A program made the translations under genes and the position numbers. 64,000 nt of DNA from NCBI RefSeq assembly GCF_002077695.1, contig NZ_MWUE01000026.1:62001-126000 (forward strand), in the 5' to 3' direction. The stretch comes from Pantoea latae. GTDB lineage: Bacteria; Pseudomonadota; Gammaproteobacteria; Enterobacterales; Enterobacteriaceae. Below are positions 31,352-40,832 of this stretch, piece after piece. The notes beneath the pieces were generated by a model that saw nothing but the letters and a program-made list of their open reading frames with translations, searched no databases and was not told where the DNA came from. Position 1 is the stretch's first letter; each line of letters starts with the position of its first letter.

Positions 31352-33085
31352 GTGATAAAAACAGTTGAACTACGGCGGCGTGAGATCGGCGTCGAGGACC
31401 AGCTTCCGGCGGCGCTTCCGCCGCTGCTGAAGCGTCTCTATCTGCAGCGCGGCGTGCGCAGCGCGGCGGAGCTGGAGCGGGGCGCGAAGCATCTGCTGCC
31501 TTTCTCAACGCTGAACGGGCTGGATGAGGCGGTCGAGCTGCTGCATCAGGCGCTGCTCGACGGACGCCGCATTATGGTGGTGGGCGATTTCGACGCCGAC
31601 GGCGCCACCAGCACCGCGCTGACGGTGCTGGCGCTGCGCAGCATGGGCGGCCATAACGTGCAGTATCTGGTGCCTAACCGCTTTGACGACGGCTACGGCC
31701 TGAGCCCGGAAGTGGTAGAGCAGGCGCGCGCGCGCGGCGCCCAGCTGATCCTGACGGTGGATAACGGCATCTCGTCTCACAGCGGCGTCGCCTGCGCCCA
31801 TCAGCACAACATTCCGGTGCTGGTCACCGATCACCATCTGCCGGGCGAAACCCTGCCGGAGGCGGAGGCGATCGTGAACCCTAACCTGCGCGACTGCGAC
31901 TTTCCGTCGCGCGCGCTGGCGGGCGTCGGCGTCGCCTTCTATCTGATGATGGCGCTGCGCGCCCACCTGCGTAAGCTGGGCTGGTTCGGCGCCACGCGCG
32001 CGGAGCCCAATCTGGCGGAGCTGCTGGATCTGGTGGCGCTCGGCACCGTTGCCGACGTGGTGCCGCTCGACGTCAATAACCGCATTCTGGTGTGGCAGGG
32101 GCTGAGCCGCATCCGCGCCGGCAAATGCCGTCCGGGCATTCGCGCCCTGCTGGAGATCGCCAACCGCGACGCGCGCCAGCTGGTGGCGAGCGACCTCGGC
32201 TTCGCCCTCGGCCCGCGTCTTAATGCGGCGGGACGGCTCGACGATATGTCGGTCGGCGTGGCGCTGCTGCTGACCGACGATATCAGCGAGGCGCGTATGC
32301 TGGCCAGCGAGCTGGATGCGCTGAACCAGACGCGTAAAGAGATCGAGCAGGGCATGCAGAGCGAGGCGCTGGCGCTCTGCATGGAGCTGGAGCGTAAGCA
32401 GACCGACCTGCCGCTGGGGCTGGCGTTTTACCATCCTGAATGGCATCAGGGCGTGGTCGGCATCCTGGCCTCGCGGCTAAAAGAGCGTTTCTACCGGCCG
32501 GTTATCGCCTTCGCGCCGGCGGGCGACGGCACGCTAAAAGGCTCCGGACGCTCAATTCCCGGTCTGCACCTGCGCGACGCGCTGGAGCGGCTCGATACGC
32601 TCTACCCCGGCATGATGCTGAAGTTCGGCGGCCATGCCATGGCGGCGGGGCTGTCGCTGGAAGAGACGCACTTCGACGCGTTTCGCCAGCGCTTCGCCGC
32701 GCTGCTGGGCGAGTGGCTGAGCGAAGAGACGCTGCAAAGCGTGATCTGGTCGGACGGCGCGCTGCAGCCAGGGGAATTCAGCTTGCAGACGGCTGAAATG
32801 CTGCGCGAAGCGGGTCCCTGGGGACAGGCGTTCCCTGAGCCCGCCTTTGACGGCAAGTTCAAACTGCTGCAGCAGCGCCTGGTGGGCGAACGCCATCTGA
32901 AAGTAATGCTGGAGCCGCTCGGCGGCGGGCCGCTGCTCGATGGCATCGCGTTTAATATCGACACCACCCTGTGGCCCGACAGCAGCGTGCGTCAGGTCGA
33001 ACTCGCCTTTAAGCTCGATATCAACGAGTATCGCGGCAACCGCTCGGTGCAGCTGATTATCGATCACCTCTGGCCGCTGAACTGA
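31352..33085 (+). CDS. recJ: Single-stranded-DNA-specific exonuclease RecJ
   Basis: 5'-3' ssDNA exonuclease of RecF-pathway recombination, mismatch repair and base excision repair. 577 residues, as in E. coli. DHH-family motifs are present: VVGDFDADGATSTA, the TVDNG segment, VTDHHLPGE and the C-terminal DHHA1 glycine-rich FGGHAMAAGLSL. I chose GTG at 31352, with GGTGG upstream; a TTG at 31346 is also possible. It starts 6 bases after the dsbC stop, suggesting coupled low-level translation. Confidence 0.94.
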   Translation: MIKTVELRRREIGVEDQLPAALPPLLKRLYLQRGVRSAAELERGAKHLLPFSTLNGLDEAVELLHQALLDGRRIMVVGDFDADGATSTALTVLALRSMGGHNVQYLVPNRFDDGYGLSPEVVEQARARGAQLILTVDNGISSHSGVACAHQHNIPVLVTDHHLPGETLPEAEAIVNPNLRDCDFPSRALAGVGVAFYLMMALRAHLRKLGWFGATRAEPNLAELLDLVALGTVADVVPLDVNNRILVWQGLSRIRAGKCRPGIRALLEIANRDARQLVASDLGFALGPRLNAAGRLDDMSVGVALLLTDDISEARMLASELDALNQTRKEIEQGMQSEALALCMELERKQTDLPLGLAFYHPEWHQGVVGILASRLKERFYRPVIAFAPAGDGTLKGSGRSIPGLHLRDALERLDTLYPGMMLKFGGHAMAAGLSLEETHFDAFRQRFAALLGEWLSEETLQSVIWSDGALQPGEFSLQTAEMLREAGPWGQAFPEPAFDGKFKLLQQRLVGERHLKVMLEPLGGGPLLDGIAFNIDTTLWPDSSVRQVELAFKLDINEYRGNRSVQLIIDHLWPLN

Positions 33086-33097
33086 TCGCGTTTTAAT

Positions 33098-33120
33098 GGC
33101 GGATCGGCTGCCGATCCGCC
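33098..33120 (+). terminator. Hairpin after recJ
   Basis: GGCGGATCGG / CCGATCCGCC perfect 10-bp stem with a 3-base loop, 12 bases after the stop. There is no T-run, so termination may be partial. Confidence 0.5.
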
Positions 33121-33224
33121 GCTGACCGCCCGGTCGGCGCGCGACTGAAACCCTACAATCTCACCGCTATTTCAGTTAGACTGCGGGGTTTCCATCCCGA
33201 CATTCAGCGAAAAGACCCGAAGCC

Positions 33225-34323
33225 ATGTTTGAAATTAATCCGGTTAAAAACCGCATCCAGGACCTCACCGAGCGCAGCGACGTTCTTAGGGGGTATCTTT
33301 GACTACGATGCTAAGAAAGAACGCCTCGAAGAAGTAAACGCCGAGCTGGAGCAGCCAGACGTCTGGAACGAGCCTGAACGCGCGCAGGCGCTGGGCAAAG
33401 AGCGCTCCTCGCTGGAAGCGATCGTGCAAACGCTGGATCAGATGTCGCAGGGCCTGGAAGATGTGCAGGGTCTGCTTGAGCTGGCAGTAGAAGCAGAAGA
33501 CGAAGAGACATTCGACGAAGCCGTTGCTGAACTCGACACGCTGGAAAGCAAGCTGGGCGAGCTGGAATTCCGCCGCATGTTCTCTGGCGAGTATGACAGC
33601 GCCGACTGCTATATCGATCTGCAGGCGGGTTCTGGCGGCACCGAAGCGCAGGACTGGGCCAGTATGCTGATGCGTATGTATCTGCGCTGGGCCGAATCCA
33701 AAGGCTTTAAAACCGAAATCATTGAAGAGTCAGAAGGCGAAGTGGCGGGCATCAAGTCCGTAACCATTCGCGTCTCCGGCGACTACGCCTTTGGCTGGCT
33801 GCGTACCGAAACCGGCGTGCATCGCCTGGTGCGTAAGAGTCCGTTTGACTCCGGCGGCCGTCGTCACACCTCATTCAGCTCTGCGTTTATCTATCCGGAA
33901 GTGGATGACGATATCGACATCGACATCAACCCGGCGGATCTGCGCATCGACGTCTACCGCGCGTCGGGCGCGGGCGGTCAGCACGTTAACCGGACCGAAT
34001 CGGCGGTGCGTATCACCCATATTCCCACCGGCACCGTGACCCAGTGTCAGAACGACCGTTCTCAGCATAAGAACAAAGATCAGGCGATGAAGCAGATGAA
34101 GGCGAAGCTGTACGAGCTTGAGATGCAAAAGAAAAATGCCGAGAAGCAGGCGCTGGAGGACAACAAGTCCGACATCGGCTGGGGCAGCCAGATCCGCTCC
34201 TACGTGCTGGACGACTCGCGCATCAAAGATCTGCGCACCGGCGTCGAAACCCGCAATACTCAGGCGGTGCTGGATGGCGATCTGGATCGTTTTATTGAAG
34301 CAAGCTTAAAAGCAGGGCTATAA
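33225..34323 (+). CDS. prfB: Peptide chain release factor 2 (programmed frameshift)
   Basis: Recognises UGA and UAA and triggers peptide release. Codons 1-25 are read from 33225, an in-frame TGA follows at 33300, and the product continues in the +1 frame from 33301, giving 365 residues as in E. coli. SPF (205-207) recognises the stop codon and GGQ (250-252) enters the peptidyl transferase centre. Residue 246 is Ala, not the Thr of E. coli K-12 that is known to weaken RF2. It lies just before lysS, as in E. coli. Confidence 0.97.
33288..33302 (+). other. prfB: RF2 autoregulatory +1 frameshift site
   Basis: AGGGGG (33288-33293) acts as the internal Shine-Dalgarno, three bases before the slip codon CTT (33297-33299) and the stop TGA (33300-33302), with C following. 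The arrangement matches the classic RF2 site: low RF2 lengthens the pause at UGA and favours the shift. Confidence 0.96.
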
Positions 34324-34332
34324 GGAACCGAC

Positions 34333-35853
34333 ATGTCTGAACAACAACCGCAGAGCGCTGATGCCGCCCTTGAGTTAAACAACGAATTAAAAACGCGTCG
34401 CGAAAAACTCAGCGCGCTGCGTGAACACGGCGTGGCGTTTCCTAACGATTTCCGCCGCGACACCACCTCGGACGCGCTGCACGCGCAGTATGACGAGAAG
34501 AACAACGAAGAGCTGGAAGATTTAGGCATCGAGGTCAGCGTTGCTGGTCGTATGATGACCCGCCGCATTATGGGCAAAGCCTCGTTCATCACGCTGCAGG
34601 ACGTGGGCGGCCGCATTCAGCTCTACGTGGCGCGCGACGATCTGGCGGAAGGCATCTACAACGAGCAGTTCAAGAAGTGGGATCTGGGCGATATCCTCGG
34701 CGCGCGCGGCAAACTGTTCAAAACCAAAACCGGCGAGCTGTCGATTCACTGCCACGAGCTGCGTCTGCTGACCAAAGCGCTGCGTCCGCTGCCGGACAAA
34801 TTCCACGGCCTGGCCGATCAGGAGACCCGCTATCGCCAGCGCTACCTCGATCTGATCGCCAACGACGAGTCGCGCCACACCTTCAAAGTCCGCTCGAAAA
34901 TCATGGCCGGCATCCGCCAGTTCATGGTCGGCCGCGACTTTATGGAAGTGGAAACCCCGATGATGCAGGTGATCCCAGGCGGTGCCTCCGCGCGTCCCTT
35001 TATCACCCATCACAACGCCCTCGATATCGATATGTACCTGCGTATCGCGCCGGAGCTTTACCTGAAGCGTCTGGTGGTCGGCGGTTTCGATCGCGTGTTT
35101 GAAATCAACCGCAACTTCCGCAACGAAGGCATCTCGCCGCGCCATAACCCTGAGTTCACCATGATGGAACTCTATATGGCCTATGCGGACTACCGGGATC
35201 TGATCGAGCTGACTGAAAGCCTGTTCCGCACCCTGGCGCAGGATGTGCTCGGCACCACCAAAGTGCCTTACGGCGACCAGGAGTTCGATTTCGGCAAGCC
35301 GTTTGAGAAGCTGACCATGCGCGAAGCGATCAAAAAGTACCGCCCGGAAACCGATCTGGCGGATCTGGATGATTTCAGCAAGGCGGTGGCAATTGCGCAG
35401 TCGATCGGCATCAAGGTCGAGAAGAGCTGGGGTCTGGGCCGCGTGGTGACGGAGATTTTCGAAGAGACGGCGGAAGCGCATCTGATCCAGCCGACCTTTA
35501 TCACCGAATACCCGGCGGAGGTGTCGCCGCTGGCGCGCCGTAACGACGAGAACCCGGAGATCACCGATCGCTTTGAATTCTTTATCGGCGGCCGCGAAAT
35601 CGGCAACGGCTTCTCCGAGCTGAACGACGCGGAAGATCAGGCCGAGCGTTTCCAGCAGCAGGTGAACGCCAAAGATGCAGGCGACGACGAAGCGATGTTC
35701 TACGACGAAGACTACGTCACGGCGCTGGAGCACGGCTTGCCGCCGACGGCGGGTCTGGGCATCGGCATCGACCGTATGGTGATGCTGTTCACCAACAGCC
35801 ATACCATTCGCGACGTGATCCTGTTCCCGGCGCTGCGCCCGACCGCGAAGTAA
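34333..35853 (+). CDS. lysS: Lysyl-tRNA synthetase (class II)
   Basis: Charges tRNA-Lys. 506 residues (E. coli LysS 505): an N-terminal OB-fold anticodon domain (about 65-150) and a class II catalytic domain with motif 1 around [10 protein letters not shown], motif 2 [17 protein letters not shown], and motif 3 [12 protein letters not shown]. The gene starts 9 bases after prfB, so it is cotranscribed with it. It is followed by two hairpins, the second a good terminator. Confidence 0.96.
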   Translation: MSEQQPQSADAALELNNELKTRREKLSALREHGVAFPNDFRRDTTSDALHAQYDEKNNEELEDLGIEVSVAGRMMTRRIMGKASFITLQDVGGRIQLYVARDDLAEGIYNEQFKKWDLGDILGARGKLFKTKTGELSIHCHELRLLTKALRPLPDKFHGLADQETRYRQRYLDLIANDESRHTFKVRSKIMAGIRQFMVGRDFMEVETPMMQVIPGGASARPFITHHNALDIDMYLRIAPELYLKRLVVGGFDRVFEINRNFRNEGISPRHNPEFTMMELYMAYADYRDLIELTESLFRTLAQDVLGTTKVPYGDQEFDFGKPFEKLTMREAIKKYRPETDLADLDDFSKAVAIAQSIGIKVEKSWGLGRVVTEIFEETAEAHLIQPTFITEYPAEVSPLARRNDENPEITDRFEFFIGGREIGNGFSELNDAEDQAERFQQQVNAKDAGDDEAMFYDEDYVTALEHGLPPTAGLGIGIDRMVMLFTNSHTIRDVILFPALRPTAK

Positions 35854-35854
35854 C

Positions 35855-35875
35855 GCTAACGGCTAACGGCTAACG
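35855..35875 (+). repeat. Three tandem copies of GCTAACG after lysS
   Basis: Three perfect head-to-tail copies of a 7-base unit start two bases after the lysS stop codon. A second in-frame TAA (35857-ish) follows the stop closely. No function assigned. A separate GGCTGGC / GCCAGCC hairpin lies at 35913-35929. Confidence 0.6.
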
Positions 35876-35957
35876 CTAGCTGGTTTTTCAGCAACGCCTA
35901 AGCCTGAAACGCGGCTGGCCCTGCCAGCCACGTAAGCACCAGACTAACAGCCACTAA

Positions 35958-35979
35958 AGCCGGATTTTCCGGCTTTTTT
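35958..35979. terminator. Terminator shared by lysS and the convergent protease gene
   Basis: AGCCGGA / TCCGGCT stem with a 3-base loop and a six-base T-run on the plus strand. On the minus strand the A-rich side gives a few Ts. The T-run overlaps the stop codon of the protease gene. Confidence 0.8.
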
Positions 35980-36604
35980 AGGACTTCACCACGCCATTCA
36001 GCCACGCCTCGAAGCGCGCATAGGGCACATAGAGCGCCACATCGCGATAGAGCGTCTTCCCACTCCGGTTATCATCGATGCGGCTGCTGTAGCCGACAAT
36101 CACCCCTGCCAGGGTATCGTCCGAGGCGTTATAGACCGCGCCGCCCGACATGCCTTTCACCACGCCGGCATTGGCCGCCACCACCACGCACGCCGCCTTG
36201 TTCCAGCTGTTCGCCAGCGAGGTATTGATCAGGTTCTCGCCGCTGGAACTGACCGGCATCGCGCTAATAAAGCTGTAGCCGTAAAGGTTCACCTTGTCGC
36301 CAATGCGGCTGTTGCGAAAGCGCGGCGGCAGATTCGCCTCGGCGTTTTTGTGGTAAACCACGGCGAGATCGCACTCAGGGTGCCACGCCTTCACGCGGTA
36401 AAGCGAAAATTTGGCGACGTGGGCGGCGGTCAGACTGTACTCCGCGGTAAGCGGAATGGTGGTGCCCAGCGTGCCCAGACCCAGCGCGGTCGGAATGCCG
36501 GTATAGGTCATATCGACGCGCTTTTGCGCTTCGCTGCTGTACTCATAGTGGCCGACGGAGCAGCCGCTGAGACCGAGCGCCATCAGGGCGATTAGCCGTT
36601 GCAT
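35978..36604 (-). CDS. Trypsin-like serine protease, predicted lipoprotein
   Basis: 208 residues. The N-terminus MQRLIALMALGLSGC is a lipoprotein signal with Cys15 at the lipobox; Ser follows the Cys, which favours the outer membrane. A chymotrypsin-type triad can be read: His62 in SLTAAHV, Asp79 in ECDLAVV and Ser153 in GMSGGAV. The protein is short, with no PDZ domain, so it is not DegP/DegS-like. Substrate unknown. It lies alone, convergent with lysS and divergent from the MFS gene. I know of no E. coli counterpart at this position. Confidence 0.7.
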   Translation of the reverse strand: MQRLIALMALGLSGCSVGHYEYSSEAQKRVDMTYTGIPTALGLGTLGTTIPLTAEYSLTAAHVAKFSLYRVKAWHPECDLAVVYHKNAEANLPPRFRNSRIGDKVNLYGYSFISAMPVSSSGENLINTSLANSWNKAACVVVAANAGVVKGMSGGAVYNASDDTLAGVIVGYSSRIDDNRSGKTLYRDVALYVPYARFEAWLNGVVKS

Positions 36605-36935
36605 ATTCCCCTCCGCTTAAGAATGGCTTCACATTATCAGACAAGGCCTCTGGGGTATCGGCACGGCTCAACATTCCTTTACGCCATTAAATCAACAAAC
36701 ACAGCGCTTTGCTATCAAGCGTAGCGCGTAACCCGGCGGGATATTGTTAAGATTTTATCAAGCGTCAGGCGCGCTATTGTTGCGCCTGCGACAAAAGAGC
36801 CTTGCCGCACACAGGGTGTATGCAAACAGACGGCTATGATTTAATACTCGCCGTGACGAAGTTCAAATATTTATAACCGTCCACGCCCGGCGACCGCTGC
36901 GGCGTTCACCTGCTTATCGATTGGGAGAATGTGTT

Positions 36936-38099
36936 ATGCCTGTTGCTTTACTGGCGCTGGCGCTGAGTGCGTTTGCGATTGGAACCACCGAGTTCGTCAT
37001 CATGGGCCTGCTGCCTGAGGTGGCAGGCGATCTGCGGGTCTCCATCCCGTCTGCCGGCTGGCTGATCAGCGGCTATGCGCTGGGCGTCGCCATCGGCGCG
37101 CCGATTATGGCGCTGCTGACCGCCAGACTGCCGCGCAAGAAAACGCTTATCCTGCTGATGATCATCTTTATTATCGGCAACGTGCTCTGCGCGCTGGCCT
37201 ACACCTACAACCTGCTGATGATGGCGCGGGTGATCACCGCGCTCTGCCATGGCGCCTTCTTTGGCATCGGCGCGGTGGTGGCGGCGAGCCTGGTCGCCCC
37301 CGCTCGCCAGGCGTCGGCGGTAGCGCTGATGTTCACCGGCCTGACGCTGGCGAACGTGCTCGGCGTGCCGCTCGGCACCTGGTTCGGTCAGCTGTTCGGC
37401 TGGCGCGCCACCTTCTGGGGCGTCGCCATCATCGGCGTGCTTGCCTTTATCGCGCTGATCGTCAGCCTGCCGACCAATAAAGAAGAGAAGCCGGTGCATC
37501 TGGCGAGCGAAATCAGCGCACTGGCCAACGGCAAGCTGTGGCTCTCGCTGCTGATGACGGTCTTCTTCGCCGCGGCGATGTTCGCGCTGTTCAGCTATAT
37601 CGCGCCGCTGCTGCTGCAGGTTACCGGCATCAGCGCGCGCGGCGTCAGCTGGACGCTGTTCCTGATCGGCGCAGGCCTGACCGTCGGCAACATCCTCGGC
37701 GGCAAGCTGGCGGACTGGAAAGTCTCCTTCAGCCTGATCCTCAGCTTCTCGCTGATCGCCATCTTCTCGCTGCTGTTTAGCTGGACCAGCCATGCGCTGT
37801 GGCTGGCGGAAGTGACGCTGTTCCTGTGGGCGATGGCGACCTTCGCCACCGTGCCGGGCCTGCAGATCAATGTGGTGCGCCACGGCAAAGAGGCGCCGAA
37901 CCTGGTCTCGACGCTGAACATCTCCGCCTTCAACGTCGGCAACGCGCTGGGCGCATGGGTCGGCGGCGCGGTCATCGGCCAGGGCTACGGCCTGACCGCC
38001 GTGCCGGTCGCCGCCGCCGCGCTGGCCGCCATCGGCCTGATTGTCTGCCTGATCACCTTCCGTAAATCGGGCGGCAACGCCGCCGCGGTGCGCGCCTAA
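36936..38099 (+). CDS. MFS transporter, DHA1 family (AraJ/YdhP-like)
   Basis: 387-residue inner-membrane protein with 12 hydrophobic segments. The opening LALSAFAIGTTEFVIMGLLPEVA is the family signature of AraJ/YdhP/NepI-type drug/sugar efflux proteins. The motif-A-like loop LTARLPRKKTL follows TM2. Substrate unknown. Start chosen at 36936 because GGGAG lies eight bases upstream. It converges on lysR with a 4-base overlap of the ends. The 331-base gap upstream (36605-36935) is AT-rich, holds a small GGCGC/GCGCC inverted repeat near 36770, and shows no gene. Confidence 0.8.
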   Translation: MPVALLALALSAFAIGTTEFVIMGLLPEVAGDLRVSIPSAGWLISGYALGVAIGAPIMALLTARLPRKKTLILLMIIFIIGNVLCALAYTYNLLMMARVITALCHGAFFGIGAVVAASLVAPARQASAVALMFTGLTLANVLGVPLGTWFGQLFGWRATFWGVAIIGVLAFIALIVSLPTNKEEKPVHLASEISALANGKLWLSLLMTVFFAAAMFALFSYIAPLLLQVTGISARGVSWTLFLIGAGLTVGNILGGKLADWKVSFSLILSFSLIAIFSLLFSWTSHALWLAEVTLFLWAMATFATVPGLQINVVRHGKEAPNLVSTLNISAFNVGNALGAWVGGAVIGQGYGLTAVPVAAAALAAIGLIVCLITFRKSGGNAAAVRA

Positions 38100-39016
38100 G
38101 CCAGCCGCTCGGCGATACGCTGCGGAAAGTCGGCCACCTGGTTTGTCAGGTGGTCGACGAACGCCGCCACCAGCGCCGAGGCGGGGCGATGCAGCGGCCG
38201 CACCAGACTCACGGTAAAGGGCACCGCGACGCTGAAGCGCCGCATCACCACGCCGCTGTCGGCATAATCGAGCGCCGTCAGCGGATTCACCACCGAGATG
38301 CCCACGCCTGCGCGCACCATGGCGCAGACCGACGCCGCGCTGTGCGTCTCCAGCGCCAGCCTGCGCTCCACCCCCTGCTCATGAAACAGCGTATCCAGCA
38401 GCTGACGATAGCTGTCGGCGCGCGACAGGCTGACGTAATTTTCCCCGGCGAAATCCTGCGGCGTCAGCACCGCGCGCGCGCAGAGCGGATGATCCTGCGG
38501 CAGCACGCACACCTCGTCGCAGGTCAGCAGCGCCAGCCGCTCGGTGCCGGCGGGCGCATGCTGGGTTTCAGTCAGGCCGAGATCGTAGCGCTGCGCCGAC
38601 AGCCACTCCTCCAGCAGCGGCGACTCCTGCGGAATGATATTTAAACTGACATCGGGATAGCGCTGCATAAAAGGCTGCACCAGCGGCGGCAGCAGCGACT
38701 GGGAAAAAACCGGCAGGCAGGCGATGGAAAGTTCACCCTGGCGAAACTGCCGCAGCCCGTCGGCCGCCTCCATAATGCGATCCAGCCCGTACCACGAGCG
38801 CTGCACCTCTTCGAACAGGCGCAGCCCCTGCACCGTGGGCTGCAGCCGACCGCGCACCCGGGAAAAGAGCCGCAGCCCCAGCTGCTTTTCCAGCCGCGCC
38901 AGCTCGCGGCTGACGGTGGGCTGCGAGGTGTTAAGCAGCGTGGCGGCCTGCGTCAGGTTGCCGCTGGTCATCACCGCGTGAAAGATTTCGATGTGTCGCC
39001 AGTTAATTTTCGCCAT
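38096..39016 (-). CDS. lysR: LysR, activator of lysA
   Basis: Founding LysR-family regulator; activates lysA when diaminopimelate is present and lysine is low. 306 residues aligning along the whole length with E. coli LysR (NLRHIEIFHAVMT-like NWRHIEIFHAVMT; HTH around LTQAATLLNTSQPTVSREL). The ATG at 39016 is chosen by homology; upstream in-frame ATGs add unconserved residues. It diverges from lysA with a 97-base gap that must hold the operator. Confidence 0.94.
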   Translation of the reverse strand: MAKINWRHIEIFHAVMTSGNLTQAATLLNTSQPTVSRELARLEKQLGLRLFSRVRGRLQPTVQGLRLFEEVQRSWYGLDRIMEAADGLRQFRQGELSIACLPVFSQSLLPPLVQPFMQRYPDVSLNIIPQESPLLEEWLSAQRYDLGLTETQHAPAGTERLALLTCDEVCVLPQDHPLCARAVLTPQDFAGENYVSLSRADSYRQLLDTLFHEQGVERRLALETHSAASVCAMVRAGVGISVVNPLTALDYADSGVVMRRFSVAVPFTVSLVRPLHRPASALVAAFVDHLTNQVADFPQRIAERLA

Positions 39017-39113
39017 AGGAAACCATATCCATTTTGCATAGAAGCTATTAAAACAGATATTTTTCAGCATGGCATGCTTCTGGCCTAATAGGCGTAACCA
39101 CAGGAGAATTTTT

Positions 39114-40370
39114 ATGCCACGCGCTTTAACCGATCAGACCACCGCGCTCAACGCCGCGCAGCTGCTGCCGCTGGCGCAGCGCTATCCCGGCCCGTTCTGG
39201 GCCTATGACGCCCAGATTATTCAGCAGCGCATTGCGCAGCTGCACGATTTCGACGTGGTGCGCTTCGCGCAAAAAGCGTGCTCCAACATTCATATTCTGC
39301 GGCTGATGCGCGCGGCGGGCGTCAAAGTCGACTCGGTGTCGCTCGGCGAGATCGAGCGCGCGCTGGCGGCGGGCTTTCAGCCGGGCGGCGAGGATATCGT
39401 TTTTACCGCCGACCTGTTCGACCAGCCGACGCTGGCGCGCATTGCCGAACTCAAGGTGCCGGTCAACGCCGGCTCGGTGGATATGCTGCATCAGCTGGGC
39501 GCCGTCTCGCCGGGCCACGCGGTATGGCTGCGCATCAACCCCGGTTTCGGCCACGGCCACAGCCAGAAAACCAACACCGGCGGCGAAAACAGCAAGCACG
39601 GCATCTGGCACAGCGAACTGCCGCAGGCGCTGGCGGCGATTGAGCAGCACGGCCTGCGCCTGGTCGGGCTGCATATGCATATCGGCTCCGGCGTCGATTA
39701 CGCGCATTTGCAGCAGGTGTGCGACGCGATGGTGGATCAGGTGATCGCGCTCGGCCATGACCTGGAGGCGATTTCTGCGGGCGGCGGCCTCTCGATTCCT
39801 TACCGCTTCGGCGAAGAGGCGATCGACACCGCGCACTATTTCGGCCTGTGGGACGCGGCGCGCCAGCGCATCGCCGCCCATCTCGGCCATCCGGTTAAGC
39901 TGGAGATTGAGCCGGGCCGCTTCCTTGTCGCCGAGTCCGGCGTGCTGGTGTCGCAGGTGCGCGCGGTGAAAAACATGGGCAGCCGCCACTTTGTGCTGGT
40001 AGACGCCGGCTTCAGCGATCTGATGCGTCCGTCGATGTACGGCAGCTATCACCATATTTCGCTGCTGGCGGGGGACGACCGCGCCATCGACCTACAGAAC
40101 ACGGTTGACAGCGTGGTGGCCGGGCCGCTGTGCGAATCGGGCGACGTCTTTACCCAGCTGGAAGGCGGCAAGGTCGAGACGCGCGCGCTGCCTGCGGCGC
40201 AGGTGGGCGACTATCTGGTGTTTCACGACACCGGCGCCTATGGCGCGTCGATGTCCTCTAACTACAACAGCCGCCCGCTGATCCCGGAAGTGCTGTTCGA
40301 ACAGGGCCAGCCGCGTGAAATCCGCCGCGCGCAGACCATTCAGGAACTGCTGGCGCTGGAGCTGGGCTAA
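39114..40370 (+). CDS. lysA: Diaminopimelate decarboxylase
   Basis: Last step of lysine synthesis: PLP-dependent decarboxylation of meso-DAP. 418 residues (E. coli 420). The PLP lysine is Lys54 in RFAQKACSNIH. The glycine-rich phosphate loop ISAGGGLSIPY, EIEPGRFLV and the C-terminal GPLCESGDVF active-site Cys segment are present. CAGGAG lies before the ATG at 39114. Divergent from its activator lysR, as in E. coli; a GNAT gene follows after 9 bases. Confidence 0.96.
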   Translation: MPRALTDQTTALNAAQLLPLAQRYPGPFWAYDAQIIQQRIAQLHDFDVVRFAQKACSNIHILRLMRAAGVKVDSVSLGEIERALAAGFQPGGEDIVFTADLFDQPTLARIAELKVPVNAGSVDMLHQLGAVSPGHAVWLRINPGFGHGHSQKTNTGGENSKHGIWHSELPQALAAIEQHGLRLVGLHMHIGSGVDYAHLQQVCDAMVDQVIALGHDLEAISAGGGLSIPYRFGEEAIDTAHYFGLWDAARQRIAAHLGHPVKLEIEPGRFLVAESGVLVSQVRAVKNMGSRHFVLVDAGFSDLMRPSMYGSYHHISLLAGDDRAIDLQNTVDSVVAGPLCESGDVFTQLEGGKVETRALPAAQVGDYLVFHDTGAYGASMSSNYNSRPLIPEVLFEQGQPREIRRAQTIQELLALELG

Positions 40371-40379
40371 GGGGCGCGG

Positions 40380-40832
40380 GTGAACATCCTCTCTTTGCGC
40401 GACGCGCCGCAGTTTGCCGGTCAGGTCACCGACTGGCTGTGGCGCGCCTTCGACGCCGACAACAGCCGCGACTTTATGGCCAGCGTGGTGGCGAGTTCGC
40501 TAAGCGGGGCTGTGTTTCCCGTCACCTTCGTCGCCGTCGACGACGCGGGCAGGGCGCTGGGCACGGTGGGCTTCTGGCGCTGCGATCTGATCAGCCGCCA
40601 GGATCTCTTTCCCTGGCTCGCCGCGCTCTATGTCGATGACGCCGCGCGCGGCAGCGGCCTGAGCATGGCGCTGCAGCAGCATGTGATCGACTATGCGCGG
40701 CAGCGCGGCTACGACCGCCTGTGGCTCTGGTCAACCTTCGGCGGCTACTACGAATGCTGCGGCTGGACGCCAGCGGGCGAGGCGCTGGACTATCCCGATA
40801 AGCCCGTCAGGCTCTACCGCCGCGAGATTTAA
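40380..40832 (+). CDS. GNAT family N-acetyltransferase
   Basis: 150 residues. The acetyl-CoA loop is readable in LYVDDAARGSGLSMALQQHVIDYA (Gly-rich R/QxxGxG/A-type loop with Arg-Gly-Ser-Gly) and the C-terminal WSTFGGYYECCGW resembles motif B. Starts with GTG at 40380, nine bases after lysA, and so is probably cotranscribed with it. Target unknown. Its end overlaps the end of convergent galR by 4 bases. Confidence 0.75.
   Translation: MNILSLRDAPQFAGQVTDWLWRAFDADNSRDFMASVVASSLSGAVFPVTFVAVDDAGRALGTVGFWRCDLISRQDLFPWLAALYVDDAARGSGLSMALQQHVIDYARQRGYDRLWLWSTFGGYYECCGWTPAGEALDYPDKPVRLYRREI

Noticed and set aside
33225..33302. prfB looks broken: a stop codon after 25 codons
   Set aside because: It is the known programmed +1 frameshift site of RF2, with the internal Shine-Dalgarno and slip codon intact.
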